A stretch of DNA of 6,827 nt from a bacterium. GTDB taxonomy: Bacteria; Zhuqueibacterota; Zhuqueibacteria; Residuimicrobiales; Krinioviventaceae. Location: assembly GCA_024278645.1 (NCBI GenBank), contig JAJRST010000390.1:1-6827 (forward strand). The letters run 5' to 3'. The position numbers were made by a program, and so were the translations under genes. How positions within the stretch are numbered: the stretch's first letter is position 1; each line of letters starts with the position of its first letter. Shown piece after piece: positions 1 to 6,827 of the stretch. The notes beneath the pieces are model-generated. The model did no database searches and was not told where the DNA came from. It worked only from the letters and a program-made list of their open reading frames with translations.

Positions 1-161
1 CGCACCGAACTGCTCATATTGTCCTGAACAAAGCGATGCGTAATGCCGTGCTCGGCGAACAGGGACTCTTTGTAGGTTTCCATAAAGTAGCCGCGCGCGT
101 CTGCATGTACTTTCGGTTCGATCAGTACAAGGCCGGGGATATCCAATGGTGTGAACGTCAT
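1..161 (-). CDS. rfbC: dTDP-4-dehydrorhamnose 3,5-epimerase, N-terminal part (runs off the window)
   Basis: Partial gene: 53 codons read leftward from an ATG at 161-159 and are cut by the window edge. The translation starts MTFTPLDIPGLVLIEPKV and continues with a D-A-R-G-Y-F-M-E-T-Y motif (residues 21-30) and F-V-Q-D-N (44-48). This is the standard N-terminus of RfbC/RmlC, the cupin enzyme that epimerises C3 and C5 of dTDP-4-keto-6-deoxyglucose on the way to dTDP-L-rhamnose for cell-surface polysaccharide. R23, F26, E28 and Q46 match positions that line the nucleotide-sugar site in the family. The catalytic His lies beyond the edge and cannot be checked. The start is supported by an AAAGGAGA ribosome-binding site six bases upstream (168-175). 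The gene follows the phosphorylase gene by only 12 bases, so it is probably the second gene of a transcript. The usual partners rfbA, rfbB and rfbD are not visible. Confidence 0.9.
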   Translation of the reverse strand, partial: MTFTPLDIPGLVLIEPKVHADARGYFMETYKESLFAEHGITHRFVQDNMSSSV

Positions 162-167
162 TTACCG

Positions 168-173
168 TCTCCT

Positions 174-175
<2 letters not shown>
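168..175 (-). promoter_or_regulatory. Ribosome-binding site of rfbC, overlapping the upstream stop codon
   Basis: Read on the minus strand this is AAAGGAGA, six bases before the rfbC ATG. Its first two bases fall in the TAA stop codon (176-174) of the upstream phosphorylase gene. Ribosomes finishing that gene therefore sit on the rfbC start region, an arrangement that permits translational coupling. It also fixes the rfbC start at 161. Confidence 0.8.
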
Positions 176-1487
<1,312 letters not shown>

Positions 1488-1657
1488 AATTATTCTCTGT
1501 TGTAATTCAAAGTTTGCATATTAAGCATTGATTTTTGTATCTTCTCATCGTCGCTGTTTCTATGATGTCGAGTCCCAAAATACTATTTTCCTTATCCTGT
1601 GCGAAAAACAAATTTCATGAAAAGTAAAAATTACAAAATACGAAAGATAGGCAACAA
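1488..1657. other. Divergent intergenic region between the phosphorylase and K+ channel genes
   Basis: This 170-bp AT-rich gap must hold the promoters of both divergent genes, but neither is clear. For the channel, TTGCAT (1514-1519) is 18 bases before TATCTT (1538-1543), a weak candidate only. A perfect 10-bp palindrome, TTTCATGAAA, lies at 1613-1622 and could bind a regulator, though in AT-rich sequence it may be chance. The channel start at 1658 has only a weak AGG about seven bases upstream. I see no small gene or RNA structure here. Confidence 0.5.
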
Positions 1658-2479
1658 ATGAAACATAAAATAAAGCCGCAAAGCGCCTGGCGATCGCGCA
1701 TACACGAGGTCATCTTTGAGGCGGATACGCCGGCGGGTAAAACTTTCGACATCTTGCTGATCCTGTGCATTCTTCTCGGCGTCCTCGTGGTCATGCTGGA
1801 CAGCGTGCAATCCATGCACCTGAAATACGCGGCGGCGCTTTGGAGCATCGATTGGGTCATCACCGTGCTGTTCACCATCGAATATATCTTGCGCCTGCTC
1901 AGCGTGCGACGGCCACTGTTGTACGCCCGCAGCTTTTACGGCATCGTCGATCTGTTCGCCATTCTGCCCTTCTATGCGAGCCTGCTTTTACCCGGCGCTC
2001 GTTATTTGCAGATTATCCGCATTTTGCGGGTGTTGCGGATATTTCGCGTGCTCAAGCTGGTGCAATACCTGCGCGAAGCGCAGCTTCTCATGCGCGCGCT
2101 AAAAGCCAGTTGGCGAAAAATCACCGTTTTTTTATTCACCGTGCTTACCATGGTCACCATCTTTGGCTGTATTGTCTACATCATCGAAGGCGAAGCCAAC
2201 GGTTTTACCAGCATCCCTCGCAGCATCTACTGGGCGATCGTCACGCTGACTACGGTTGGCTATGGCGACATTTCGCCGAAAACGAACCTGGGGCAGGCCT
2301 TTGCCGCGATCATCATGATACTCGGCTATGCCATCATCGCCGTGCCCACCGGCATTGTCACCGTGGAGATGAGCAAGGCGGAGCGAAAAGAAATATCGAC
2401 GCAGGCCTGTCCCAACTGCAGCGCCGAAGGGCATGATGCGGACGCCGTTTTTTGCAAATATTGCGGGGAGAGGCTTTGA
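1658..2479 (+). CDS. Voltage-gated potassium channel with C-terminal zinc ribbon
   Basis: Complete 273-residue inner-membrane protein of the six-helix Kv type, KvAP-like in size. Approximate helices: S1 29-49, S2 62-83, S3 92-110, S4 115-137, S5 154-176, pore helix 186-198, S6 212-236. The filter T-V-G-Y-G-D (199-204) indicates K+ selectivity. S4 carries basic residues at every third position (R115, R121, R124, R127, R130, K133; Q at 118). S2 has D65 and E75 ten residues apart with F72 three before E75, and S3 has D98: this matches the charge-transfer centre of true voltage sensors, so voltage gating is a reasonable inference. After S6 a short linker leads to C251-x2-C254 and C266-x2-C269, a likely zinc ribbon in the cytoplasm. 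Tetramer assembly is expected from the family. No RCK/TrkA or cyclic-nucleotide domain is present. The gene stands alone and converges with the glycosyltransferase-like gene. The start is the first ATG in frame with a sensible N-terminus, though its Shine-Dalgarno is weak. Confidence 0.93.
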   Translation: MKHKIKPQSAWRSRIHEVIFEADTPAGKTFDILLILCILLGVLVVMLDSVQSMHLKYAAALWSIDWVITVLFTIEYILRLLSVRRPLLYARSFYGIVDLFAILPFYASLLLPGARYLQIIRILRVLRIFRVLKLVQYLREAQLLMRALKASWRKITVFLFTVLTMVTIFGCIVYIIEGEANGFTSIPRSIYWAIVTLTTVGYGDISPKTNLGQAFAAIIMILGYAIIAVPTGIVTVEMSKAERKEISTQACPNCSAEGHDADAVFCKYCGERL

Positions 2480-2500
2480 CGGACGCGAACCGGGGAATAT

Positions 2501-2553
2501 AACCGCAAATTTCGCGAATGAATGCAAAAGCAGATTCGCGATCATTCACCGTT
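2501..2553. repeat. Imperfect inverted repeat (hairpin) between convergent genes
   Basis: Arms 2501-2525 and 2530-2553 are largely complementary around an AAAA loop. The best-matched parts are TCGCGAAT against ATTCGCGA and the GC/GC loop-closing pairs; the outer AACCG/ACCGTT ends pair imperfectly. The hairpin lies 21 bases past the channel stop codon and 16 bases past the stop of the opposing gene. It could act as a two-way transcription end, but no run of T follows it on either strand, so it is not a standard Rho-independent terminator. Its wording (AACCGCAAATTTCGCGAATG..., ...ATTCGCGATCATTC) resembles dispersed intergenic repeats I recall from environmental bacterial genomes. Confidence 0.6.
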
Positions 2554-2560
2554 AAAAAAT

Positions 2561-2594
2561 CTATCCGTGTTAATCCGAAGTCTCATCCGTGATC
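2561..2594. repeat. ATCCGTG direct-repeat tract
   Basis: ATCCGTGTT (2563-2571) is followed by AATCCG (2572-2577) and, after a short spacer, by ATCCGTGAT (2585-2593). These are two copies of ATCCGTG plus one partial copy. The tract adjoins the hairpin and together they look like one composite element of about 95 bp. It runs into the 3' end of the minus-strand glycosyltransferase-like gene, providing its stop codon (2572-2570) and last codons. Confidence 0.55.
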
Positions 2595-3661
2595 CCAAGA
2601 ATTTTTCTGGCGACCACCTCGGCGCCGTTTGCCGCCATCTCCGGCCACAGGTGCGGTTTGGAGAACAGGCGCTCGAACACTCCTTGCCACTCTCCGGCGT
2701 AATATTTTGTCTGCGACAATTCTTCGCATACGGCGTATTTTTGCAAGCCCTTGATTAAATGGGAATCCTCGACGAAATCCTGCCGCGGCACATAGACAAT
2801 GGGCGTTCGGTTGACGATCACTTCGGCGACCATGCTGTATCCCGGTTTGGAGAGCACGGCGTCGCAGGCGTTGACAACGTCTTCAAACGGCAGCTCGCCC
2901 TCCTCTATGTGCAAACAATTTTGCAGCTGAATATCCCGCGACATGGCGACAAAAGCGACGCCGCGCAAGGTCTCGATTTTTCGCCAGTTCACATCCTGAA
3001 GATCGGCCGTGCGCAGGCCCAACAACAAAAGCTTTTGCGACGAGTTGTGCGGTATGCCGATTCTCTTTCGCACCACGTCGGCGGGCAGGCTCGCCCGGCG
3101 GCCGATGAGCGGTACGTCTTCAATGTTCGGAAAGGCGGACATGTCGCCGTAAAAAGGGATGCGGTACAGCCGTTCCGCTTTGGCGTAGGAGGCCTTGATG
3201 TCCCGCACCACAAACTCGTACTGCGGCAGTTGCTCCAGGTAGTCGCTGTAAATCCAGTCCCAGGAGAAATTGCCCACGGCGACGGCCTTTTTGCCAAAAG
3301 CCGCGGCGGCGTCAAAGGCAAGGGGGGTGATGTCGCTAATGATTACATCCGGTTGACATGTTTGCAAGAACTTTACTTCAGCAGCCACAAGCTGTTCCTT
3401 GTTGCGCAGCAGCTCGGCATATCCAGCCAGGGTGTTTTCCTTATCCGCGCTAAAGCTGTTTTTTTGGCGAACGCCAAAATCAAGTTCACATCGGTGGTAA
3501 TGCACACGCGGGGTGAGCAGGGGCAGGAACAGCCAGCGCGGCGCGCCGGTGCGAAAATGGATTTCACTGTCCGGCTGCCTTTTGAGCAATGCTTTGACAA
3601 TTTCAATATCGCGAACGGCATGGCCGTAGCCGTGGCCGGAAATATAAAACACAATGCGCAT
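2570..3661 (-). CDS. GT-B-type glycosyltransferase-like protein (arabinokinase N-terminal-domain family)
   Basis: Complete protein of 363 residues from the preferred start. It begins MRIVFYISGHGYGHAVRDIE; the G-H-G-Y-G-H-A loop (9-15) resembles the Gly-rich N-terminal loop of MurG and related GT-B enzymes. D-V-I-I-S-D-I-T-P-L-A (105-115), N-F-S-W-D-W-I-Y (131-138) and S-K-P-G-Y-S-M-V-A-E (271-280) closely follow motifs I know from the N-terminal domain of plant L-arabinokinase, and the last lies where GT-B proteins bind a nucleotide sugar. No sugar-kinase domain follows, and no membrane segment is seen. The acceptor and donor are unknown. An in-frame ATG at 3685 would add eight residues, but the ATG at 3661 has GGAG eight bases upstream and begins exactly at the first beta strand, so I prefer it. 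It follows the OPT gene on the same strand but behind a terminator. Its last codons (GITDETSD) lie in a repeat-like tract. Confidence 0.82.
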   Translation of the reverse strand: MRIVFYISGHGYGHAVRDIEIVKALLKRQPDSEIHFRTGAPRWLFLPLLTPRVHYHRCELDFGVRQKNSFSADKENTLAGYAELLRNKEQLVAAEVKFLQTCQPDVIISDITPLAFDAAAAFGKKAVAVGNFSWDWIYSDYLEQLPQYEFVVRDIKASYAKAERLYRIPFYGDMSAFPNIEDVPLIGRRASLPADVVRKRIGIPHNSSQKLLLLGLRTADLQDVNWRKIETLRGVAFVAMSRDIQLQNCLHIEEGELPFEDVVNACDAVLSKPGYSMVAEVIVNRTPIVYVPRQDFVEDSHLIKGLQKYAVCEELSQTKYYAGEWQGVFERLFSKPHLWPEMAANGAEVVARKILGITDETSD

Positions 3662-3724
3662 CTCGGACTCCGTATCAGGCATCATTGCAAAGCGGTCGCA
3701 TCACATCTGACAAAAATAGCGAAT

Positions 3725-3752
3725 AAAAAAGGAGCCGGGTTGCACCGGCTCC
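3725..3752 (-). terminator. Rho-independent terminator after the OPT transporter gene
   Basis: GGAGCCGG (3731-3738) and CCGGCTCC (3745-3752) form a perfect 8-bp GC-rich stem with a six-base loop. Read on the minus strand the stem is followed directly by six T (3730-3725). It starts 28 bases after the OPT stop codon and lies 63 bases before the preferred start of the glycosyltransferase-like gene. It should end the transporter transcript, so the downstream gene needs its own promoter or read-through; I see no convincing promoter in 3662-3724. Confidence 0.92.
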
Positions 3753-3780
3753 CAAGGGCGTCATAGGATCCGAATTTATC

Positions 3781-5775
3781 TTATTCCGATTTGGCTTTTT
3801 TCGCATCCCAATACATGTAAAAACAGATGCCGAAAAACAGCGCCAGCGCCAGCAATTGCCCGCCGTCGCTTTCGGCCCAGTGCTTGGCGATGATCGGATG
3901 AATAAACGACAACTGGTCGAACTTGACAAATTTTAAAAAGGCGGAGAGCACGCCCATAATGGCGCCGCCGGCGATGAAGCCGGAAGCGATGAGCGTGCCG
4001 CGCTCGCGTCGTTTCGCCGACAGTGTTTCGTCCTTTGTGCTTTTGGCGACAAAGTGGGCGATGATGCCGCCGGCGAGAATCGGCGTGTTCAATTCAAGCG
4101 GAATGTACATGCCCAACGCGAAAGCGAGCGGCGGGATGCCGATCATTTCCAGGATGAGCGCAAAAATGCCGCCAACGATGTACAGCATCCACGGGGCCGG
4201 TTGCGCGGACATCAGCGGTTTGATGACCGCGGCCATGGCGTTGGCCTGCGGCGCCACCAGCGCGCCCTCGCCGATAAAACCGTAGGTCTCGTTCAGCATC
4301 ATAATCACCAGCCCCACGGATGCGGCGGCCACCAGCGTGCCGAGAAATTTGTAGCGCTGCTGGGTGAGCGGCGTCGTTCCCAGCCAGTAGCCGATCTTCA
4401 GGTCGGTGATAAAGCCGCCGGCCATGGACAGCGCCGTGCACACTACGCCGCCGATGATCAACGCGGACACCATGCCCGTGGGGCCGGAGAGGCCGACTTT
4501 GACGAGAATGACCGACGACAAAATCAACGTCATCAACGTCATGCCGGACACCGGGTTGGTGCCGACGATGGCGATGGCCCGCGCCGCCACGGTGGTGAAA
4601 AGAAAGGAGATGACGAGCACGATCAACAGTCCGACCACGGCCTGCCAGAAATTGTGGACCACGCCGAGCCAAAAGAACAAAAAGATCAAAACGGCGGTGA
4701 CGGCGAGGAGGCCGCCGATGAGGCCCATGGGCATGTCGCGATCCGTGCGCGCCACGCCGGCTTCCTGACGCAGTCCCTTGCCGCCGATAATTTCAACCCA
4801 CGCCAGCTTCATGGCGCCGCCGATGATCCTGGAGGATTTCAAAATGCCGAGGATGCCGGCAATGGCGATGCCGCCGATGCCGATATGGCGGACATAGGTT
4901 CCGAAAATCTGCTCAGGACTCATGTTGGCGATGAGGCCGGTGGCCGTGCTGCCGACGACGACGGTCAATTCCTGGCCGAAATAGTGCACCATGGGGACAA
5001 AGACGAACCAGGAGACGAACGATCCGGCGGCGATGATCGCGGCATATTTCAAACCGACGATATAGCCAAGCCCCATGACGGCGGCGCCGACGTTGAGATT
5101 GAAGACAAGCTTGACGTCATCCGCCAGGCCGCGCATGAATGGAATGGCTCGCGATGAAAAAACCTCGGCCCACCAGTGAAAGGTGCCGATGATGAAATCG
5201 TAGATGCCGCCGATGGCCATGGCTTTGAGTAAAATCTTGGCCTGTTCGCCTCCGGCTTCGCCGGCGACCAGCACCTCGGTCGTCGCCGTGGCTTCCGGGA
5301 ATGGAAACTCGCCGTGCATTTCCTTGACGAAATATTTGCGAAACGGAATGAGAAAGAGAATGCCCAAAAAGCCGCCGAACAGCGAGGCGAAAAAAATCTG
5401 AAAAAACCTGGCGTCCAATTCAAGGATATAGATGGCGGGAATGGTGAAAATGGCGCCGGCGACAACGACGCCGGACGCCGCGCCAATGGACTGAATGATG
5501 ACGTTTTCAGACAGCGCGTTTTTGCGTTTGGTGAATACAGAAAGTCCGACGGCAATGATGGCGATCGGAATGGCGGCCTCAAAAACCTGGCCGATCTTCA
5601 GGCCAAGATAGGCGGCGGCCATGGAAAAAAGCGCCGAAAAAAACAATCCCCACAGCAACGACCAGAGCGTGACTTCCGGCAGCGGTTTGTCTGCGGGGAC
5701 AATGGGCATATACTCTTCGCCATCCTTGAGAGGGCGATATGCATTTTCCGGCAGAGAGGTCTTGGTTGGTTCCAT
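3781..5775 (-). CDS. OPT-family transporter (oligopeptide transporter type)
   Basis: Complete 664-residue integral inner-membrane protein, the usual length for bacterial OPT proteins. After a polar N-terminus (1-34) it is almost wholly hydrophobic, with roughly 14-16 membrane segments starting near 36-56. Family-typical stretches include F-P-F-P-E-A-T-A-T-T-E-V-L (157-169), G-S-T-A-T-G-L-I (275-282), G-T-N-P-V-S-G-M-T (405-413) and G-F-I-T-D-L-K-I-G-Y (454-463). The family covers proton-coupled uptake of peptides and, in other branches, metal chelates; the substrate here cannot be told. The frame stays open to an ATG at 5871, but the added 32 residues look like upstream DNA and would start upstream of the predicted promoter. 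The ATG at 5775 has an AAAGGAG ribosome-binding site five bases away, so it is the start. A strong terminator follows the gene. A divergent LacI-type regulator lies next to it and may control it. Confidence 0.93.
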   Translation of the reverse strand: MEPTKTSLPENAYRPLKDGEEYMPIVPADKPLPEVTLWSLLWGLFFSALFSMAAAYLGLKIGQVFEAAIPIAIIAVGLSVFTKRKNALSENVIIQSIGAASGVVVAGAIFTIPAIYILELDARFFQIFFASLFGGFLGILFLIPFRKYFVKEMHGEFPFPEATATTEVLVAGEAGGEQAKILLKAMAIGGIYDFIIGTFHWWAEVFSSRAIPFMRGLADDVKLVFNLNVGAAVMGLGYIVGLKYAAIIAAGSFVSWFVFVPMVHYFGQELTVVVGSTATGLIANMSPEQIFGTYVRHIGIGGIAIAGILGILKSSRIIGGAMKLAWVEIIGGKGLRQEAGVARTDRDMPMGLIGGLLAVTAVLIFLFFWLGVVHNFWQAVVGLLIVLVISFLFTTVAARAIAIVGTNPVSGMTLMTLILSSVILVKVGLSGPTGMVSALIIGGVVCTALSMAGGFITDLKIGYWLGTTPLTQQRYKFLGTLVAAASVGLVIMMLNETYGFIGEGALVAPQANAMAAVIKPLMSAQPAPWMLYIVGGIFALILEMIGIPPLAFALGMYIPLELNTPILAGGIIAHFVAKSTKDETLSAKRRERGTLIASGFIAGGAIMGVLSAFLKFVKFDQLSFIHPIIAKHWAESDGGQLLALALFFGICFYMYWDAKKAKSE

Positions 5776-5804
5776 CTCATCTCCTTTACTCGTTGAATGT
5801 CTGG

Positions 5805-5823
5805 TTATATTCTGAAAATATAA
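5805..5823. promoter_or_regulatory. Candidate operator: 19-bp near-perfect palindrome over the OPT -10 box
   Basis: TTATATTCTGAAAATATAA pairs at eight of nine positions around a central G. It covers the predicted -10 box and reaches close to the start point of the OPT promoter, where a bound repressor would block transcription. The divergent LacI-type regulator is the obvious candidate binder. However, there is no central CG, which most LacI-family operators have, and AT-rich DNA yields such palindromes by chance more often. Confidence 0.4.
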
Positions 5824-5845
5824 GACATACACAATGCAAGCGCAA
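5817..5845 (-). promoter_or_regulatory. Predicted sigma70-type promoter of the OPT gene
   Basis: On the minus strand TTGCGC (5845-5840) is the -35 box and TATATT (5822-5817) the -10 box, separated by 17 bases. Transcription would begin near 5810, giving a leader of about 35 bases before the ATG at 5775. The -10 box lies inside a 19-bp palindrome. Confidence 0.55.
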
Positions 5846-5880
5846 GAAAAATGTATATTTCTATTTGGCATTCGCTAAAG

Positions 5881-5890
5881 TTTTCGAAAA
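5881..5890. promoter_or_regulatory. Candidate operator: TTTTCGAAAA palindrome
   Basis: A perfect 10-bp palindrome with the central CG expected for LacI-family operators. It lies between the two divergent promoters, just upstream of the regulator -35 box (5896). It does not extend further: the next outward pairs do not match. Confidence 0.35.
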
Positions 5891-5895
5891 AGAAC

Positions 5896-5924
5896 TTGAC
5901 AAACAGATTCATTTTAGCTATTTT
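5896..5924 (+). promoter_or_regulatory. Predicted sigma70 promoter of the LacI-family regulator gene
   Basis: A perfect -35 box TTGACA (5896-5901) is 17 bases from TATTTT (5919-5924). Transcription would start near 5931, leaving a leader of about 73 bases before the ATG at 6004. This is the best promoter in the window. Two palindromes lie at and just past the start point. Confidence 0.65.
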
Positions 5925-5929
5925 TTCTT

Positions 5930-5953
5930 AATCGATTGCGAAATCCTTTGCAA
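5930..5953. promoter_or_regulatory. Candidate operators at the regulator start point
   Basis: AATCGATT (5930-5937) is a perfect 8-bp palindrome with central CG, on the predicted start point. It overlaps TTGCGAAATCCTTTGCAA (5936-5953), an 18-bp inverted repeat with six of nine pairs matching. Either would suit autorepression. They are short and not identical to each other or to the palindrome in the OPT promoter, so which one is real, if any, is unclear. Confidence 0.35.
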
Positions 5954-6003
5954 GTCTTTTTTTCAATAAACCAATCATTTGCATAAACTTTTCAGGCCAT
6001 TTT

Positions 6004-6827
6004 ATGTCCCGCCCAAAAAGCAAAAAAGTGACGTTGCGCGATATCGCCACTGTGATGGGAATGACCACCGCCACTATTTCTAAAGCGCTGCGCGACGGCA
6101 ATGACATTTCGGAAGAAACGCGTAAAAAAGTGAAAAAAATCGCTCAGGAAATGGGCTATCGTCCGAACATCCTGGCGCGCAGTCTGGTGCAGCGCCGTTC
6201 CTTTATGCTGGGCGTCGTCGTGCCCAACTTGCGCATCTCGTTTTTTTCCGAGGTGACTCGCGGCATTTACGAACGCACCAGGGAACGCGGCTACGAAGCG
6301 ATCATCATGGTCAACGACGAGATGCCGGAGACGGAGGTGCGCAACCTCGAATTCCTCTCCGCCCTCGGCGTCGACGGCATTCTCATCGACGCTGTGCCGG
6401 GCGAGCAAAACAAGTTCATATTCGAACAATTGGTTCAGCGCGGTATCCCCATTGTCGCCTATGATCGTTATGTCGACGGCCTGGAGTTTGACTCGGTAAC
6501 CATTGACGATGAGCAGGCCTGTTTCAATGTGGTGGAATATATGGTGCAACGCGGTCGCAAAAACATTGTCTTTCTCGGCCCCACGGAAAAGCTGTTCGTC
6601 GCCCGGGGCCGCTATCGCGGCTACAAAAAGGGTCTTGCGCATTTTCAGCTCCCGCTGGATGAAAAATACGTCGTCCCCTGCCAACTGACCCCGGAGGATG
6701 CGGAAAGTAAAATGTCCGACATTCTCAATGCCGGTCTCCCCATTGATGCGGTGGTGTGCGTCGGCGGTCTCGTCGCCTATGGCGCCGGCCAGGCGATCCT
6801 GAAATCAGGCAAACGCATTCCGGACGA
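6004..6827 (+). CDS. LacI-family transcriptional regulator (3' end beyond the window)
   Basis: Partial gene: 274 codons from ATG 6004 to the window edge with no stop; the family is usually about 330-350 residues. Residues 9-62 form the LacI helix-turn-helix and hinge: V-T-L-R-D-I-A-T-V-M-G-M, recognition helix T-T-A-T-I-S-K-A-L (21-29), and Y-R-P-N-I-L-A-R-S-L (52-61), with the hinge Leu61 that in the family wedges into a central CG of the operator. From 67 a periplasmic-binding-protein-like ligand domain follows (LGVVVPNLRISFFSEVTRGI at 69-88). R203 matches the ligand-contacting Arg of PurR and LacI. The usual Asp of the later A-N-D / G-G-D motif is replaced: V-G-G-L-V-A-Y-G (253-260) has G255 there. 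The ligand is unknown. The start has AGG seven bases upstream. It is divergent from the OPT transporter gene and probably controls it and itself, an inference from position and palindromes. Confidence 0.93.
   Translation, partial: MSRPKSKKVTLRDIATVMGMTTATISKALRDGNDISEETRKKVKKIAQEMGYRPNILARSLVQRRSFMLGVVVPNLRISFFSEVTRGIYERTRERGYEAIIMVNDEMPETEVRNLEFLSALGVDGILIDAVPGEQNKFIFEQLVQRGIPIVAYDRYVDGLEFDSVTIDDEQACFNVVEYMVQRGRKNIVFLGPTEKLFVARGRYRGYKKGLAHFQLPLDEKYVVPCQLTPEDAESKMSDILNAGLPIDAVVCVGGLVAYGAGQAILKSGKRIPD

Noticed and set aside
2501..2553. Hairpin as a standard Rho-independent terminator
   Set aside because: The stem is imperfect and no T run follows on either strand, so I list it as an inverted repeat.
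3662..3685. Eight-residue extension of the glycosyltransferase-like protein (start at 3685)
   Set aside because: No ribosome-binding site before 3685, while GGAG precedes the ATG at 3661, where the conserved first strand begins.
2759..3766. 335-codon plus-strand open frame opposite the glycosyltransferase-like gene
   Set aside because: No recognisable motif, no ribosome-binding site, and it runs through the minus-strand terminator; the minus frame has clear family motifs.
4054..5157. 367-codon plus-strand open frame opposite the OPT gene
   Set aside because: Its translation is rich in D, H, G, R and Q with no domain, typical of the antisense of a GC-rich membrane protein gene; the OPT frame is plainly the real one.
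5776..5871. N-terminal extension of the OPT transporter to an ATG at 5871
   Set aside because: The 32 extra residues lack family likeness, the upstream ATG has no good ribosome-binding site and lies upstream of the predicted promoter; the ATG at 5775 has AAAGGAG at the right distance.
5992..6684. 230-codon minus-strand open frame opposite the regulator
   Set aside because: The plus strand encodes an unmistakable LacI-family protein from 6004; the minus frame is its shadow.

Overview
The window reads as ordinary chromosomal DNA from a Gram-negative bacterium, with fairly GC-rich genes and AT-rich gaps. A dTDP-rhamnose pathway gene, a LacI-type regulator, a bacterial OPT-family transporter and a dispersed-repeat-like element between genes are all present. 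I lean weakly towards an uncultured FCB-group lineage (Calditrichota/KSB1-like), from general impression only; no feature here fixes the taxonomy. There are no tRNAs, rRNAs, CRISPR arrays, transposases or phage genes.

Left part (1-1487, minus strand): a thymidine/pyrimidine-nucleoside phosphorylase gene is followed by the first 53 codons of rfbC (dTDP-4-dehydrorhamnose 3,5-epimerase), which leaves the window at base 1. The phosphorylase stop codon overlaps the rfbC ribosome-binding site, so the two are probably co-transcribed and perhaps translationally coupled. Divergent from them, after a 170-bp gap, is a plus-strand voltage-gated K+ channel (1658-2479) with a complete S1-S6 core, TVGYGD filter and a C-terminal four-cysteine zinc ribbon.

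Middle (2480-3780): the channel gene converges on a minus-strand GT-B-type glycosyltransferase-like protein resembling the N-terminal domain of plant L-arabinokinase. Between them lies a hairpin plus a repeated ATCCGTG motif that looks like a dispersed repeat, and the last codons of the glycosyltransferase gene lie inside it. Upstream of the glycosyltransferase is a clear Rho-independent terminator that ends the preceding transporter transcript.

Right part (3781-6827): a minus-strand OPT-family transporter is divergent from a plus-strand LacI-family regulator that runs off the window. Their 228-bp shared gap holds a good sigma70-type promoter for each gene and several palindromes that could be operators, including a 19-bp near-perfect one over the transporter -10 box. 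The simplest reading is a regulator controlling itself and the neighbouring transporter.

I see no clear undescribed multi-gene system. The most useful leads are the repeat element and the gene end inside it, the operator candidates, the replaced ligand-contact residue in the regulator, and the stand-alone arabinokinase-like domain.
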